From Chthoniobacterales bacterium (GTDB lineage Bacteria > Verrucomicrobiota > Verrucomicrobiia > Chthoniobacterales > UBA10450): a stretch of DNA of 35,351 nucleotides. This document shows positions 17,822 to 27,340 of this stretch, piece by piece. Made by a program: the position numbers and the translations under genes. The first letter of the stretch is position 1. Every line of letters starts with the position of its first letter. The stretch is taken from positions 1-35,351 of the forward strand of contig JAICMR010000018.1 in assembly GCA_025929155.1 (NCBI GenBank). The letters are read 5' to 3'. Below the pieces are notes generated by a model, which had not been told where the DNA came from, ran no database searches, and was given only the letters and a program-made list of their open reading frames with translations.

Positions 17822-18771
17822 CGCGGCGTGAGCAGTTGCAGCCCGACACGGAAACGGGAAAAATCCCTCTCTCGTGTTACGAAGCGTTCGTGCGCCTCCG
17901 CGAGCGTCACGAGTTGGAAACGGACGGAGTCGCCAGACCGAAGTTGCGCGGCGATCGGCAGGTCCACGGTGATCACGTGCGCGATCTTCGGATAACCGCC
18001 GATTGTTTGGCAATCTCCGAGCAACAGGATCGGTTGCTGATCGTGTGCGACCTGGACCGTGCCCGGCGCGACGGCTTCAGAGACAAGCTCCATCTTGCTT
18101 CTGCGATTGAGCTTCGGGCCCTCAAGACGCGCCCCCATCCGATCGGCCTGTGCGCTGACCGTATAAGCATCTCGCTGAAAAAGACGCTGCGCTTCCGCGG
18201 TAAAACTTTCCCATTCCGCACCCGCGACACACCGCAACATCGGATGCGGCGGCGCCGTCCGTGCCCACTCGTTAGGCGCGCTCCAGTCCGCGCGCGGGCC
18301 GGTGAACCTGACGTCGCTCGTGGCGGGACCAAGCGGCAGCTCATCGCCGTCGCGCAGGGCGCGTCCTTCCCAGCCGCCGAAATTTCCGCGCAGATCCGTC
18401 GAGCAACTTCCCAGCAATTTCGACAGGTTCAGTCCCCCGGAGATGGCGAGCCACGAGCGGCAGCCGCGGTTCGGCGCCGTAAATGCGAGCAAGTCGTTAG
18501 GCAAAACGCGAACGGGTTTGCCTAACGGAATCCCAGAATCGGCGCCGCAACAGGCAACGATGCGTTCATCGTTGAAACGAAACCGTGCCTGGCCAAACGT
18601 GATTTCGAAGAGCGCGTCTTTCTCCGCGTTTCCGACCAGCAAATTCGCCAACCGCGCCGCGTGCACATCGAGTGCGCCACCCGGTGGAATCCCCTCACTC
18701 CGATACCGCGGACGCCCAAGATCCTGCACGGACAGGAGCGGTCCCGCGCGAACGATCGTTACTTTTCCCAT
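17818..18771 (-). CDS. pxpC: 5-oxoprolinase subunit PxpC (biotin-dependent carboxyltransferase-like)
   Basis: VTIVRAGPLLSVQDLGRPRYRSEGIPPGGALD, AISGGLNL, SEAVAPGTVQVAHDQQPILLLGDCQTIGGYPKIAHVI. Confidence 0.9.
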   Translation of the reverse strand: MGKVTIVRAGPLLSVQDLGRPRYRSEGIPPGGALDVHAARLANLLVGNAEKDALFEITFGQARFRFNDERIVACCGADSGIPLGKPVRVLPNDLLAFTAPNRGCRSWLAISGGLNLSKLLGSCSTDLRGNFGGWEGRALRDGDELPLGPATSDVRFTGPRADWSAPNEWARTAPPHPMLRCVAGAEWESFTAEAQRLFQRDAYTVSAQADRMGARLEGPKLNRRSKMELVSEAVAPGTVQVAHDQQPILLLGDCQTIGGYPKIAHVITVDLPIAAQLRSGDSVRFQLVTLAEAHERFVTRERDFSRFRVGLQLLTPR

Positions 18772-19466
18772 TCTCGAAATTGTTCACCGCTGATTGCGCG
18801 AAACCGAACCCGATCGCCAGCTTGCAGGAGCGTGGCCGGTTCACGGACAACGTCGAAAAGACGCATTGGCGTTCGACCAATGATGTTCCAACCGCCGGGC
18901 GAAGCGCGCGGGTAAATGCCCGTCTGGATGCCGCCGATTGCGACCGAGCCGGACGGGACCGCATTGCGCGGCGAGGCACGGCGCGGAGTTGCGAGAATCT
19001 TCGGCAGACCCTCCAAATAAGGGAATCCGGGGGTGAATCCGACGCATCGCACCCGGTAAGTTGCGGCTGTGTGACGCAAGGCGATCTCGTTAGGCGACAG
19101 CCGGGAGACTTGCGAGACAACGTCGAGGTCCAGGCCATACTCCGGTTCATAGCAAACCGGGATCTCGATGAGGCGGGTCTTCTGCTTCTCGCGACGTGCC
19201 GGATCAGGCCGCCGCAGAAGCGCCTGAATGGTGTTTGTGCCCCGGACGAGCGCTTCCGGCGAGGCGAAGAAAACCGCCACGCTGGCGAAGGCGGGCGCGA
19301 CATCAACGACACCCTCAATTCGCGCAGTTTCCAGTTTGTGCGTGAGCGCGAGGATCTGGCCTAACGAGTCGCCGACGCGGACGACGAACGCGGAATCCCC
19401 GAGCGGCGTGAGGTCCCATGGCACACCGGATTCTGCCGGGCGCCCACGCATTTGCAAAGTCTCCAC
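18759..19466 (-). CDS. pxpB: 5-oxoprolinase subunit PxpB
   Basis: LTPLGDSAFVVRVGD, IPVCYEPEYGLDLDVVSQ, YRVRCVGFTPGFPYLEGLP, IGGIQTGIYPRASPGGWNIIGRTPMRLFD. Confidence 0.92.
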   Translation of the reverse strand: METLQMRGRPAESGVPWDLTPLGDSAFVVRVGDSLGQILALTHKLETARIEGVVDVAPAFASVAVFFASPEALVRGTNTIQALLRRPDPARREKQKTRLIEIPVCYEPEYGLDLDVVSQVSRLSPNEIALRHTAATYRVRCVGFTPGFPYLEGLPKILATPRRASPRNAVPSGSVAIGGIQTGIYPRASPGGWNIIGRTPMRLFDVVREPATLLQAGDRVRFRAISGEQFREWEK

Positions 19467-19636
19467 GCTCCGCGGCTCACTCCAACGCGCGTTGCACGCA
19501 GCTCAGGCCTAGCATAGGCAGCTTACCGGTGGGACCACCGAGCATTCCGCCGGGTGAACGGAGTGTTAGCGAGCCGGGCGTCTCACTGGGGATGCCTGTG
19601 CCTGTGCGAAAGGCAGTTTCAAGAGTCATTTTGCTC

Positions 19637-19712
19637 GGTAGCGGCGGTCCGTCACCGCCGCGCTTTGTCTCCGGGGCCGGGATGCTCCGGCGGTCATAGA
19701 CTGCCACTACAG
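19637..19712. repeat. Intergenic hairpin-rich repeat-like element
   Basis: Perfect 8-bp stem GCGGCGGT-CCGTC-ACCGCCGC (19641-19661), followed by GGCGGTCATAGACTGCCACTAC. Confidence 0.5.
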
Positions 19713-19754
19713 GACTCTTGCGAAGGCTTTCGGAACAAGCGGCCGCGTTTGTCG

Positions 19755-21257
19755 CTAATCGCCGCCCCCTGGCATTCCGCGCGGGAGCGGTTGCTCCAGA
19801 TTCGCGAGACCGTAGGCGAGGACGGCGTTGATCGCCGCCGTTTCCGCGAGATGACGGGGATCGATTTTGTCGAACGTGTCCGCAGCCGTGTGGTGATAGT
19901 CGAAATAGAAGCGGCTGTCTTGAATCGGACTAAAACTCGGCACGCCTTGTTTCGTTAACTCGCTCACGTCTTCTCCCACGTCGGTGCGCCGCGCGAGCAA
20001 TCCCGCGCCCGATTTCGCGAGGACTTTGGCGATCGGCTGGAGGAAGTCCTGCAATTCCAGCTGACCGGCATAGTTGATCCCGACCGGATGATCCGCACCG
20101 AGATCCGTTTCGATCGCCGCGAAATGGTGATTGATCTCGGCGGCGTGATCTTTGGCGTAGCCTTTACCACCGCGCGAGCCGTTTTCCTCGTTCATCCAGG
20201 CGATGACGCGAATGGTGCGACGCGGATGCAGACCGAGTTGCCTAACGAGGTTGGCGGTCTGCATGGCCACCGCGACACCGGCCGCGTCGTCGATCGCCCC
20301 CGTACCGAGATCCCAGGAATCGAGATGACCGGAAACGATCACCACCTCCTCCGGTTGCTCGCTGCCTTTCAAGTCGCCGATCACGTTGGAGCTCCGCACG
20401 TCCGGCAACGTCTGCGGCGTGAGCACGAGGCGCATTCGCACCGGCCCCTGAGCCGTTAGCGCGGCGATCAGGCGCGAATCTTCTTCCGTGACGGCTGCGG
20501 TCGGGATCTTGAGCGCATCGGACGCGTAGTGCATCGCCCCGGTGTGGGGTAGCCGGAAAGCCGCGCCGCCGGCGGAGCGGACGAGGGCCGCCACCGCTCC
20601 TAGTCGGGCAGCCGCACTTGCGCCCCCGTCCCGATAAACCACCGCCTGGCCATAAGCATCGCCACCGTGTCCGGTCGCCGCCATTTCCTTGTCGAAAGGG
20701 GGATCGAAGAGCACGATCTTGCCCTGCACCTTTTCTTTGCCTAACGAAGTCAACTCATCGAAATCATGCACCGTCACGACTTCTGCGGTCAGTCCGCGCG
20801 CCGGGGTGGCGACGCTGCCGCCGAGTGCGGTGAGCACGATTTTCTGGGTGGTCTTCTCGGCCTGACCGGGCCACTGCACGAGCTCCGCGGTCTCGTTGCC
20901 GCGGACCCAATGCGGCACCATTACTTTCTCGAGCTGCACCTCGAGTCCGAGCTTTTTTAGCTCGCCGGCCACATAGTCGACCGCCTTCTGCGCTTGAAGC
21001 GACCCACTCAGGCGAGGGCCGATGTTGTTACTCAAATGCGCCGCCTGACGATAGGCGTAATCACTGGTTAGGGCGGCTTCCCGGAGCTTCTGCAAATCGC
21101 TCACAGTCTGCGCGGAATAAAGCTCCGGCGTGGCGGAAGGAGACGGTGTTGGCGTCGAAGGCGCTTCCGGCGCAGCGGCGGTCGGGCTGGGAGCCGCGCC
21201 GAGAAGAGAGAGACTAACGAAAAGCGAAAGGCCGCTAAGCGAAATGCACCGGAACAT
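19755..21257 (-). CDS. M28 family metallopeptidase, secreted
   Basis: Signal peptide; SGHLDSWDLGTGAIDDAAGVAVAM, WMNEENGSRGGKGYA, IETDLGADHPVG, FDYHHTAADTFDKIDP. Confidence 0.88.
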   Translation of the reverse strand: MFRCISLSGLSLFVSLSLLGAAPSPTAAAPEAPSTPTPSPSATPELYSAQTVSDLQKLREAALTSDYAYRQAAHLSNNIGPRLSGSLQAQKAVDYVAGELKKLGLEVQLEKVMVPHWVRGNETAELVQWPGQAEKTTQKIVLTALGGSVATPARGLTAEVVTVHDFDELTSLGKEKVQGKIVLFDPPFDKEMAATGHGGDAYGQAVVYRDGGASAAARLGAVAALVRSAGGAAFRLPHTGAMHYASDALKIPTAAVTEEDSRLIAALTAQGPVRMRLVLTPQTLPDVRSSNVIGDLKGSEQPEEVVIVSGHLDSWDLGTGAIDDAAGVAVAMQTANLVRQLGLHPRRTIRVIAWMNEENGSRGGKGYAKDHAAEINHHFAAIETDLGADHPVGINYAGQLELQDFLQPIAKVLAKSGAGLLARRTDVGEDVSELTKQGVPSFSPIQDSRFYFDYHHTAADTFDKIDPRHLAETAAINAVLAYGLANLEQPLPRGMPGGGD

Positions 21258-21287
21258 GCCGCACTCTGTCGCGGAATTCGAGCGATC

Positions 21288-22093
21288 TCAATCCTGCCGC
21301 TCGACCGCGTGCGGTTTCACAGATTCATCGATCGCCGCCGTCCAGGCATCGATCTCGGACTGCGTGAGGCCGACCCGTGGGTCGAGGCGGGCGTCGCGAA
21401 AGCCACCAGCGCCCAAATCGGCGAGATACTGCGCGCGGGAGAGAAGCGGTCCGCGACAAAGGCGCTCTGGCGGGACGTTCTCCGCCCGCAGCCGACTCGT
21501 TAGGCTGGAGATGATTTCAACCGGCACCCGATCTCTTTCCGTCGGATAGATGTAGCCAAAGAGAATCAGGTGGCTGAGTAGCACGCGCCAGTCCGCCCCG
21601 AAACGCGCGAGCAGATGTTCCCAATCAATCTCGCGTCCGCGATGGAGGAGAAGGTGGGCGACGTCTGCCCCGTCGAAGCGTTCCCGCTCCATGATGAAGC
21701 TTTTCATCCAAATCATTTCCTCCACCGGACACAAATCAACCTGGAGAACGAAAAGTTCTCTTCTCGGGCCGCGCGCAAACCAGAGGTCATCCACCGGGCA
21801 TAGACCGTTTCCGGCGCGGAAAATGATGTCGATCCTTTCCCCGTCGCCGAAGGCTTTGCCTAACCAATGCGGAAACGTCTTCTTCGCCCGATAGCCGGCT
21901 TCGCGGAAACTCGCGAGCGCCCTCTCGGCGTCGTCCGGCCTAACGAAAAGATCGAAATCCTTCGTGTGCCGCGCGATCCCGGTGTAAACGCAAAAGCATA
22001 GGCGCCGCCGAGGAGGAATGGCACCTCCGCCGCCTGAAGCACTTCCATGCTCTGGCGAAAAAACACGGTCGCTGAGGGGTCAGATTCTGGCAT
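21288..22093 (-). pseudogene. Nucleotidyltransferase-family protein interrupted by a frameshift
   Basis: N-part MPESDPSATVFFRQSMEVLQAAEVPFLLGGAYAF; in the other frame VYTGIARHTKDFDLFVRPDDAERAL..KTFPHWLGKAFGDGERIDIIFRAGN..VDDLWFARG. Frame change near 21985-21996. Confidence 0.7.
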
Positions 22094-22170
22094 CGGTTCC
22101 CGCAGATTTGTCCGGCTACAACTACTCTTAAAACGTCCGATTGCCGAAAGGCAGACGTTTCTATTTCGAG

Positions 22171-22881
22171 ATGGCCAAACTTCGGATCGCCGCCTTGGCT
22201 GACATTCATTATGGCAAGCATTCACGCGGCTCACTGCACGATGTCTTCGGCGAAGTCTCGGAGCAGGCGGATGTCCTCCTGCTTTGCGGCGACCTGACCG
22301 ATTACGGTCTTGCCGAGGAAGCCGAAGAACTGGTTGCTGACCTGCGCGCGGCTGTGCGGGTTCCGATGGTCGGTGTGCTGGGGAACCACGATTTTGAATC
22401 CGGCCAACCAGAGCGAGTGCGACAAGTTTTTGAAAATGCCGGAGTCGAAATGCTTGATGGCGAAGCGATCGAAATCGGGGGAGTGGGCTTTGCCGGGGTT
22501 TGTGGTTTCGGCGGCGGTTTTGGACGCCGAATGTTGAATGCGTGGGGCGAACCGCTGATCAAAAATTTCGTCTAGGAAGCGCTCGACCAGGCGCTTCGCC
22601 TGGAACAGGCGCTGGGTAAATTGCAAACGGAGCGTGTTGCGGTGCTTCATTACGCGCCGATTCGCGCCACGGTCGCGGGGGAGGATCCGGAAATTTTCCC
22701 ATTCCTCGGATCGAGCCGGCTGGAGGAACCGATCAACCGTTTTCGCGTCAGCGCCGTTTTCCACGGGCACGCGCATAACGGCGGGCGGGAAGGCGTGATG
22801 GGCAGCGGCATCCCGGTTTTCAACGTTTCCCTTCCGCTCTTGCGGAAAAGCGGTGCATCATTCCAACTGCTCGAGGTGTAG
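22171..22881 (+). pseudogene. Metallophosphoesterase interrupted by an in-frame TAG (22573-22575)
   Basis: LRIAALADIHYGKHSRG, LLLCGDLTDYG, GVLGNHDFESG upstream of the stop; same frame continues with VAVLHYAPIRATV, VFHGHAHNGGREG. Confidence 0.78.
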
Positions 22882-22995
22882 AAGGCCGGAGATCGGTTGG
22901 TATCTGCGAGGTTCCTGACGCTAAAGACGTGCAGCTACGCGAAGCTTAATCAGCGACAACGACAGGAAGGCGGCGGCTAATGGCCGCTGAGAGAA

Positions 22996-24408
22996 CTACT
23001 CAATAACTGTGATCGTAAGGTCATTCCCGTCGCCGCCTTCGTAGTTCGCCTGGTAGGTGTTACTTGCGACAGTAATTGTTCCACCGTCGGGCAGATTTAC
23101 GAAAGTGCCTGAGATCGGCGCGGCCGCATTGTTCTCGATGATTGTGAATGTCATCCCAGGCACCAGTGGTTGCTGGTGCAAGCCGAGGAATTGAATCCGC
23201 GCCGCGGGATCGATAGTCACTCCTGCCGCCGCCACTTTTGCCGCGAGGCTAGTGCGAGTGTCGATCAGAATTTGCACGATCGCGTCGGCCGCACAGCTAA
23301 GGCTGCCACGAATTGTGAGGGTTCCAATCTTCATCGCGGGTCTGACATCGTTATGTCCCGGGGTCAGGATCGCTGTCTTGCCTCTCCCCGTGCCTACCTT
23401 CACTGATCCGCTAATATTCCCCGCCCCACCTAACGAACCCGCCTTCACCCACACGGGACCGGTCCCAGTCGCAGAGCCGTGGGTAGCCCCCGCGAAGAGG
23501 ATCCCGCCTTCGATGATTGTGCCGCCTGTGTAACTACTCCCGCCGAAGAGGGAGAGAATATCGCCAGCGTCGCCCACTTTAGTAAGAGAACCGCCCGTGC
23601 CTCCGTTCGTCCCACCATCGGAAATGACCGTTCCCGGAGGGGGTCCGGCGGCATACTCGTTTGTGATCGTGAGGTTGTTCGCGCCTAGAAAGATTTCGCC
23701 GGTACCACTAAGACTCTTAATCGCGAGCCCCGGTAAGTTATGGCCGCTAATATCCAGGAGTGCCTTTCCGCCCATCAGGACAAGCGCCTGATCCGCCGCC
23801 GTATCGTCGGTGAAGTAGACCTGGCCGGGAAGGCCGCCAAAGATCCCGTCATTGATAATAATCTCTCCCGCCTGGAGTTGAACATTTTCCGAGAACGTCG
23901 TGATCGATCCCGGCTGCTGGGCGCCTTCGCCGCCGTAGCAGGTGATGCCGCCGCTACTCATCGCATGGTCGTGAAATTCGAGCTGACCGCGGTTCGAAAG
24001 GTATGCTTGCGCCACCGATTCTCCCTCAAAGGTGAGCGCGCTGGTGTTATCTACGGTGATTCCGACCAATTGGCCTAGGACGTCATTGAGAAGTCCGGTT
24101 CCAACGAATGTCAGACTGGCTTGATCGCCAATTTCGACAAAGGCAGGGTGCGAAAGATCCTGCGAAAAGATCAGGCTGTCGAGCACGGTCTCGGAGAAGG
24201 CCGGAAGCGTAATTATACTCGTCTTCGTATTCGAGATGGTGGCGACATCTCCAGGTCCATTGGGCACTGTCGTCGGCGTCCAGTTGTCGGCGGTATACCA
24301 GTTTGAGTCAGTGGGATTGGCATTCCAGGTGGCGCTGCCTGCCTGGACGCTATGAGTTGCCGTCACGAGAGTCACCGCGAATAGGTATGCGGAAATGATT
24401 CGTCTCAT
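22996..24408 (-). CDS. Autotransporter-associated beta-strand repeat type secreted protein
   Basis: Signal peptide MRRIISAYLFAVTLVTATHSVQAGSATWNANPTDSNWYTADNWTPTTVP; GGSLTKVGDAGDILSLFGGSSYTGGTIIEGGILFAG; ANYEGGDGNDLTITV end. Confidence 0.75.
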   Translation of the reverse strand: MRRIISAYLFAVTLVTATHSVQAGSATWNANPTDSNWYTADNWTPTTVPNGPGDVATISNTKTSIITLPAFSETVLDSLIFSQDLSHPAFVEIGDQASLTFVGTGLLNDVLGQLVGITVDNTSALTFEGESVAQAYLSNRGQLEFHDHAMSSGGITCYGGEGAQQPGSITTFSENVQLQAGEIIINDGIFGGLPGQVYFTDDTAADQALVLMGGKALLDISGHNLPGLAIKSLSGTGEIFLGANNLTITNEYAAGPPPGTVISDGGTNGGTGGSLTKVGDAGDILSLFGGSSYTGGTIIEGGILFAGATHGSATGTGPVWVKAGSLGGAGNISGSVKVGTGRGKTAILTPGHNDVRPAMKIGTLTIRGSLSCAADAIVQILIDTRTSLAAKVAAAGVTIDPAARIQFLGLHQQPLVPGMTFTIIENNAAAPISGTFVNLPDGGTITVASNTYQANYEGGDGNDLTITVIE

Positions 24409-24702
24409 CCCTGGTGCAGGAATCGAAAGTAGGATCAGGTCCATCCCCGACGCTACCGAGGCGGTTGGAGCTTTGGCAAGAAAAAATGCGGGAAGCGGCC
24501 GCAAAGATGCTGACGGAGCGCCGCCTGCCATTTCCATCCCGAGGCATTTTCGGCGCACTTTCTCCAAAACGGATTGTCGAACTTTTCGAAGAAGACTTCT
24601 TTCGCTTCTGCCGAGCCCGCGGGAATGAACATTTTTTGTCGGGCCGCCTGAGTCCGACTGGCCAGAACCGCCAGTTCGTGTCTATCTTCAGCGATCGCCG
24701 AT

Positions 24703-25596
24703 ATGCCTAACGAATCGATTACTTCGCTCGACCTTCCCGGTATCCCCAGGCTGCGCAGCGGAAAAGTCCGTGAGGTTTTCGATCTCGGAGAGACGCTGCT
24801 CTTCGTTGCGACCGATCGGCTTTCGGCCTTTGACGTTATCCTGCCCGATCCAATTCCCGATAAAGGCGCGGTCTTGAATCAAATTTCAGCCTTCTGGTTT
24901 TGGAAATTTTCGAACGTTCCGAATCATCTGCTCACGGCTGACTTCGCGGAATTTCCCGCTGGGTTGCGTCCGCATCGCGCGCAACTGGCCGGTCGCTCGA
25001 TGATCGTGCGCCGAACCAAGCCGCTTCCGGTTGAGTGTGTGGTGCGTGGCTATCTGGCCGGCTCCGGCTGGAAGGATTATCAGGCGACGGGCGCCGTCTG
25101 CGGGCACCAACTTCCGTCCGGTCTCCAGCTCGCGTCGGAGCTCCCCGAGCCGATCTTTACGCCCTCGACCAAGAGCCAGACCGGGCATGATCTGAATATC
25201 GATTGGACGCATTGTTGCGACCTGATCGGCGACGAGCAGGCGGAGGCGATCCGCGAACGCAGCCTCGAGATCTACCGCGCCGGCAAGGCCTATGCCGCGA
25301 GCCGGGGTATCATCGTCGCCGACACCAAGTTCGAGTTTGGCCTAACGACTGAAGGAGATCTGATCCTGATTGATGAATGCCTCACGCCCGACTCCTCGCG
25401 CTTCTGGCCGGACGACAGTTATGTCCCAGGCCAAAGCCCGCCAAGCTTCGACAAGCAATTCGTGCGCGATTATCTCGAAACACTGGACTGGGATAAGACC
25501 GCCCCGGGACCAAAGTTGCCCCAGAATGTGATCGAAAAGACCTCCGCCAAGTATCGCGAAGCTTTTCGTCTGATAACGAGCCAGAGACTTGGTTAG
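24703..25596 (+). CDS. purC: Phosphoribosylaminoimidazole-succinocarboxamide synthase
   Basis: [87 protein letters not shown]. Confidence 0.96.
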   Translation: MPNESITSLDLPGIPRLRSGKVREVFDLGETLLFVATDRLSAFDVILPDPIPDKGAVLNQISAFWFWKFSNVPNHLLTADFAEFPAGLRPHRAQLAGRSMIVRRTKPLPVECVVRGYLAGSGWKDYQATGAVCGHQLPSGLQLASELPEPIFTPSTKSQTGHDLNIDWTHCCDLIGDEQAEAIRERSLEIYRAGKAYAASRGIIVADTKFEFGLTTEGDLILIDECLTPDSSRFWPDDSYVPGQSPPSFDKQFVRDYLETLDWDKTAPGPKLPQNVIEKTSAKYREAFRLITSQRLG

Positions 25597-26202
25597 GGAC
25601 GGCTTGCGCGGCTGACTAACAACGAAAAATTGTTTGTCGCGAGATGTCCCCTTAAGAGAAATGGACCTTCTATTCGCCATAGTGGGTCCTCTCCTGACAA
25701 TCGAGAGACCGGCAAGGGAATTATCGACCACGCTGCCGCCTGAGGCATGGAAGTTTGCGCGATGATCTTTTCGCTGCCGGAGTGTGCTGCCCCAGGGACC
25801 GAGAAGGAGGCCGAAAGTGGCTTCATCCAGTTCTGATGCGAGAAGAGCCCGAAATGATTTTGGCGCGCAGCGAGTTTCACCGTCTGGTCGATTTGAAATC
25901 TGCCGAGTCGGGCAATCCAGTGCTTAACTCCAACATTAACAGCTGCGCGCGCCCTGCCAGGGGGGGCTTAAGGGGACCGCGACCCACGTAAGAGCGCGGA
26001 CTTTGATAATCAAAAGGAACTGGCGAAGGTGAGGATCCTCCCTTATCTCCGATGCGGATCGATGCACCGCGAAAGACACTTTGCCGATCTCGCCAGGACC
26101 GCCGCCCTGACCAGGCGCGCCGGCCTTAAAGGTGGCAACGAATTGTTGCGGGCAACGCCCGCGAATCTTTGGCCGGTGTAGCGGCGAAGGAACTGACTTC
26201 CT

Positions 26203-27186
26203 TCACTTAATGAGATCACTCACAAGCGATTTCTCTTCTTTCAGCTCAGCGACCGAGGCGTTGATCTTCGAGCGGCTAAAGTCCTTGATCGGCACGTCCT
26301 GCACGATTTCGTAGGTCTCGCCGTTGCTGCGGATCGGGAAAGAACTGATCAGACCTTCGTCGGCTCCGTAGCTTCCGTCGGAGCAGACGGCGACGCTGAA
26401 CCAGTCGCTGGAAGGAGTTATATTCGTTAGGCTGCGGACGGTGTCAACGACGGCGTTGGCGGCAGAGGCGGCGGAGGAGGAGCCACGCGCCTTGATGATG
26501 GCCGCGCCCCGCTGTTGGACTGTGGGAATGAAGGTTTCCTTCAGCCAGGTTTCGTCATTGATGACTTTGTCCGCGTTCTCGCCGTTGATTCTGGCGTTGT
26601 AGAAGTCCGGGTATTGGGTAGAAGAATGGTTGCCCCAAATCGTCATGTTTGTAACGGCCGTGACATCGACGCCGGCCTTTTGCGCAAGCTGGGCCTTGGC
26701 GCGATTTTCATCGAGGCGGGTCATGGCGAACCAGCGATCGTTAGGCACCGATTTCGCGTTGTTCATCGCGATGAGACAATTGGTGTTGCACGGATTACCA
26801 ACAACCAGCACGCGCACGTTGGAGGCAGCGTTCTTTTCGATCGCCTGCCCCTGGCCGATGAAGATTTTGCCGTTGATGCCGAGCAATTCCTTGCGTTCCA
26901 TCCCGGCTTTGCGGGGAACGCTGCCGACAAGGAGCGCCCAGTTTACATCTCGAAAACCTTGGTCGAGATCGGCAGTAGGCGTGATGGCCTTCAGCAATGG
27001 GAAAGCGCAATCATTCAATTCCATGACGACGCCCTCGAGCGCGCCGAGCGCTGGTGGAATTTCGATCAGTGACAGGTGCACCGGTTGGTCCGGACCAAAC
27101 ATTGAGCCCGAAGCGATCCGAAAGAGAAGCGAGTAGCCGATCTGGCCGGCGGCGCCGGTGACGGCGACTTTGATGGGTGAATTCAT
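26203..27186 (-). CDS. mdh: Malate dehydrogenase
   Basis: [77 protein letters not shown]. Confidence 0.96.
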   Translation of the reverse strand: MNSPIKVAVTGAAGQIGYSLLFRIASGSMFGPDQPVHLSLIEIPPALGALEGVVMELNDCAFPLLKAITPTADLDQGFRDVNWALLVGSVPRKAGMERKELLGINGKIFIGQGQAIEKNAASNVRVLVVGNPCNTNCLIAMNNAKSVPNDRWFAMTRLDENRAKAQLAQKAGVDVTAVTNMTIWGNHSSTQYPDFYNARINGENADKVINDETWLKETFIPTVQQRGAAIIKARGSSSAASAANAVVDTVRSLTNITPSSDWFSVAVCSDGSYGADEGLISSFPIRSNGETYEIVQDVPIKDFSRSKINASVAELKEEKSLVSDLIK

Positions 27187-27214
27187 ATCGTTCTTTAGCC
27201 GCCTTTCAAACGGT

Positions 27215-27256
27215 TGTCATCCCGAGTGTGGCGCAGCGAAGTCTGGGATCCCGCGG
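27215..27256. repeat. Short REP-like intergenic sequence
   Basis: TGTCATCCCGAGTGTGGCGCAGCGAAGTCTGGGATCCCGCGG with ATCCC/GGGAT arms; resembles the TGTCATCCCGAG-type intergenic repeats seen in soil bacteria. Confidence 0.45.
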
Positions 27257-27340
27257 ATTCTGCTAAAGTTCCTCTGATAGCTGTGGCTGCGCGTGGCGTG
27301 CGAAAACCTTTGAGCAGATCACGTGAGATCTTCGGCTTGC

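Noticed and set aside
24414-24710. 98-aa plus-strand ORF between the autotransporter-like gene and purC
   Set aside because: Possible but no recognisable family, and it overlaps the purC start; not enough support to call.
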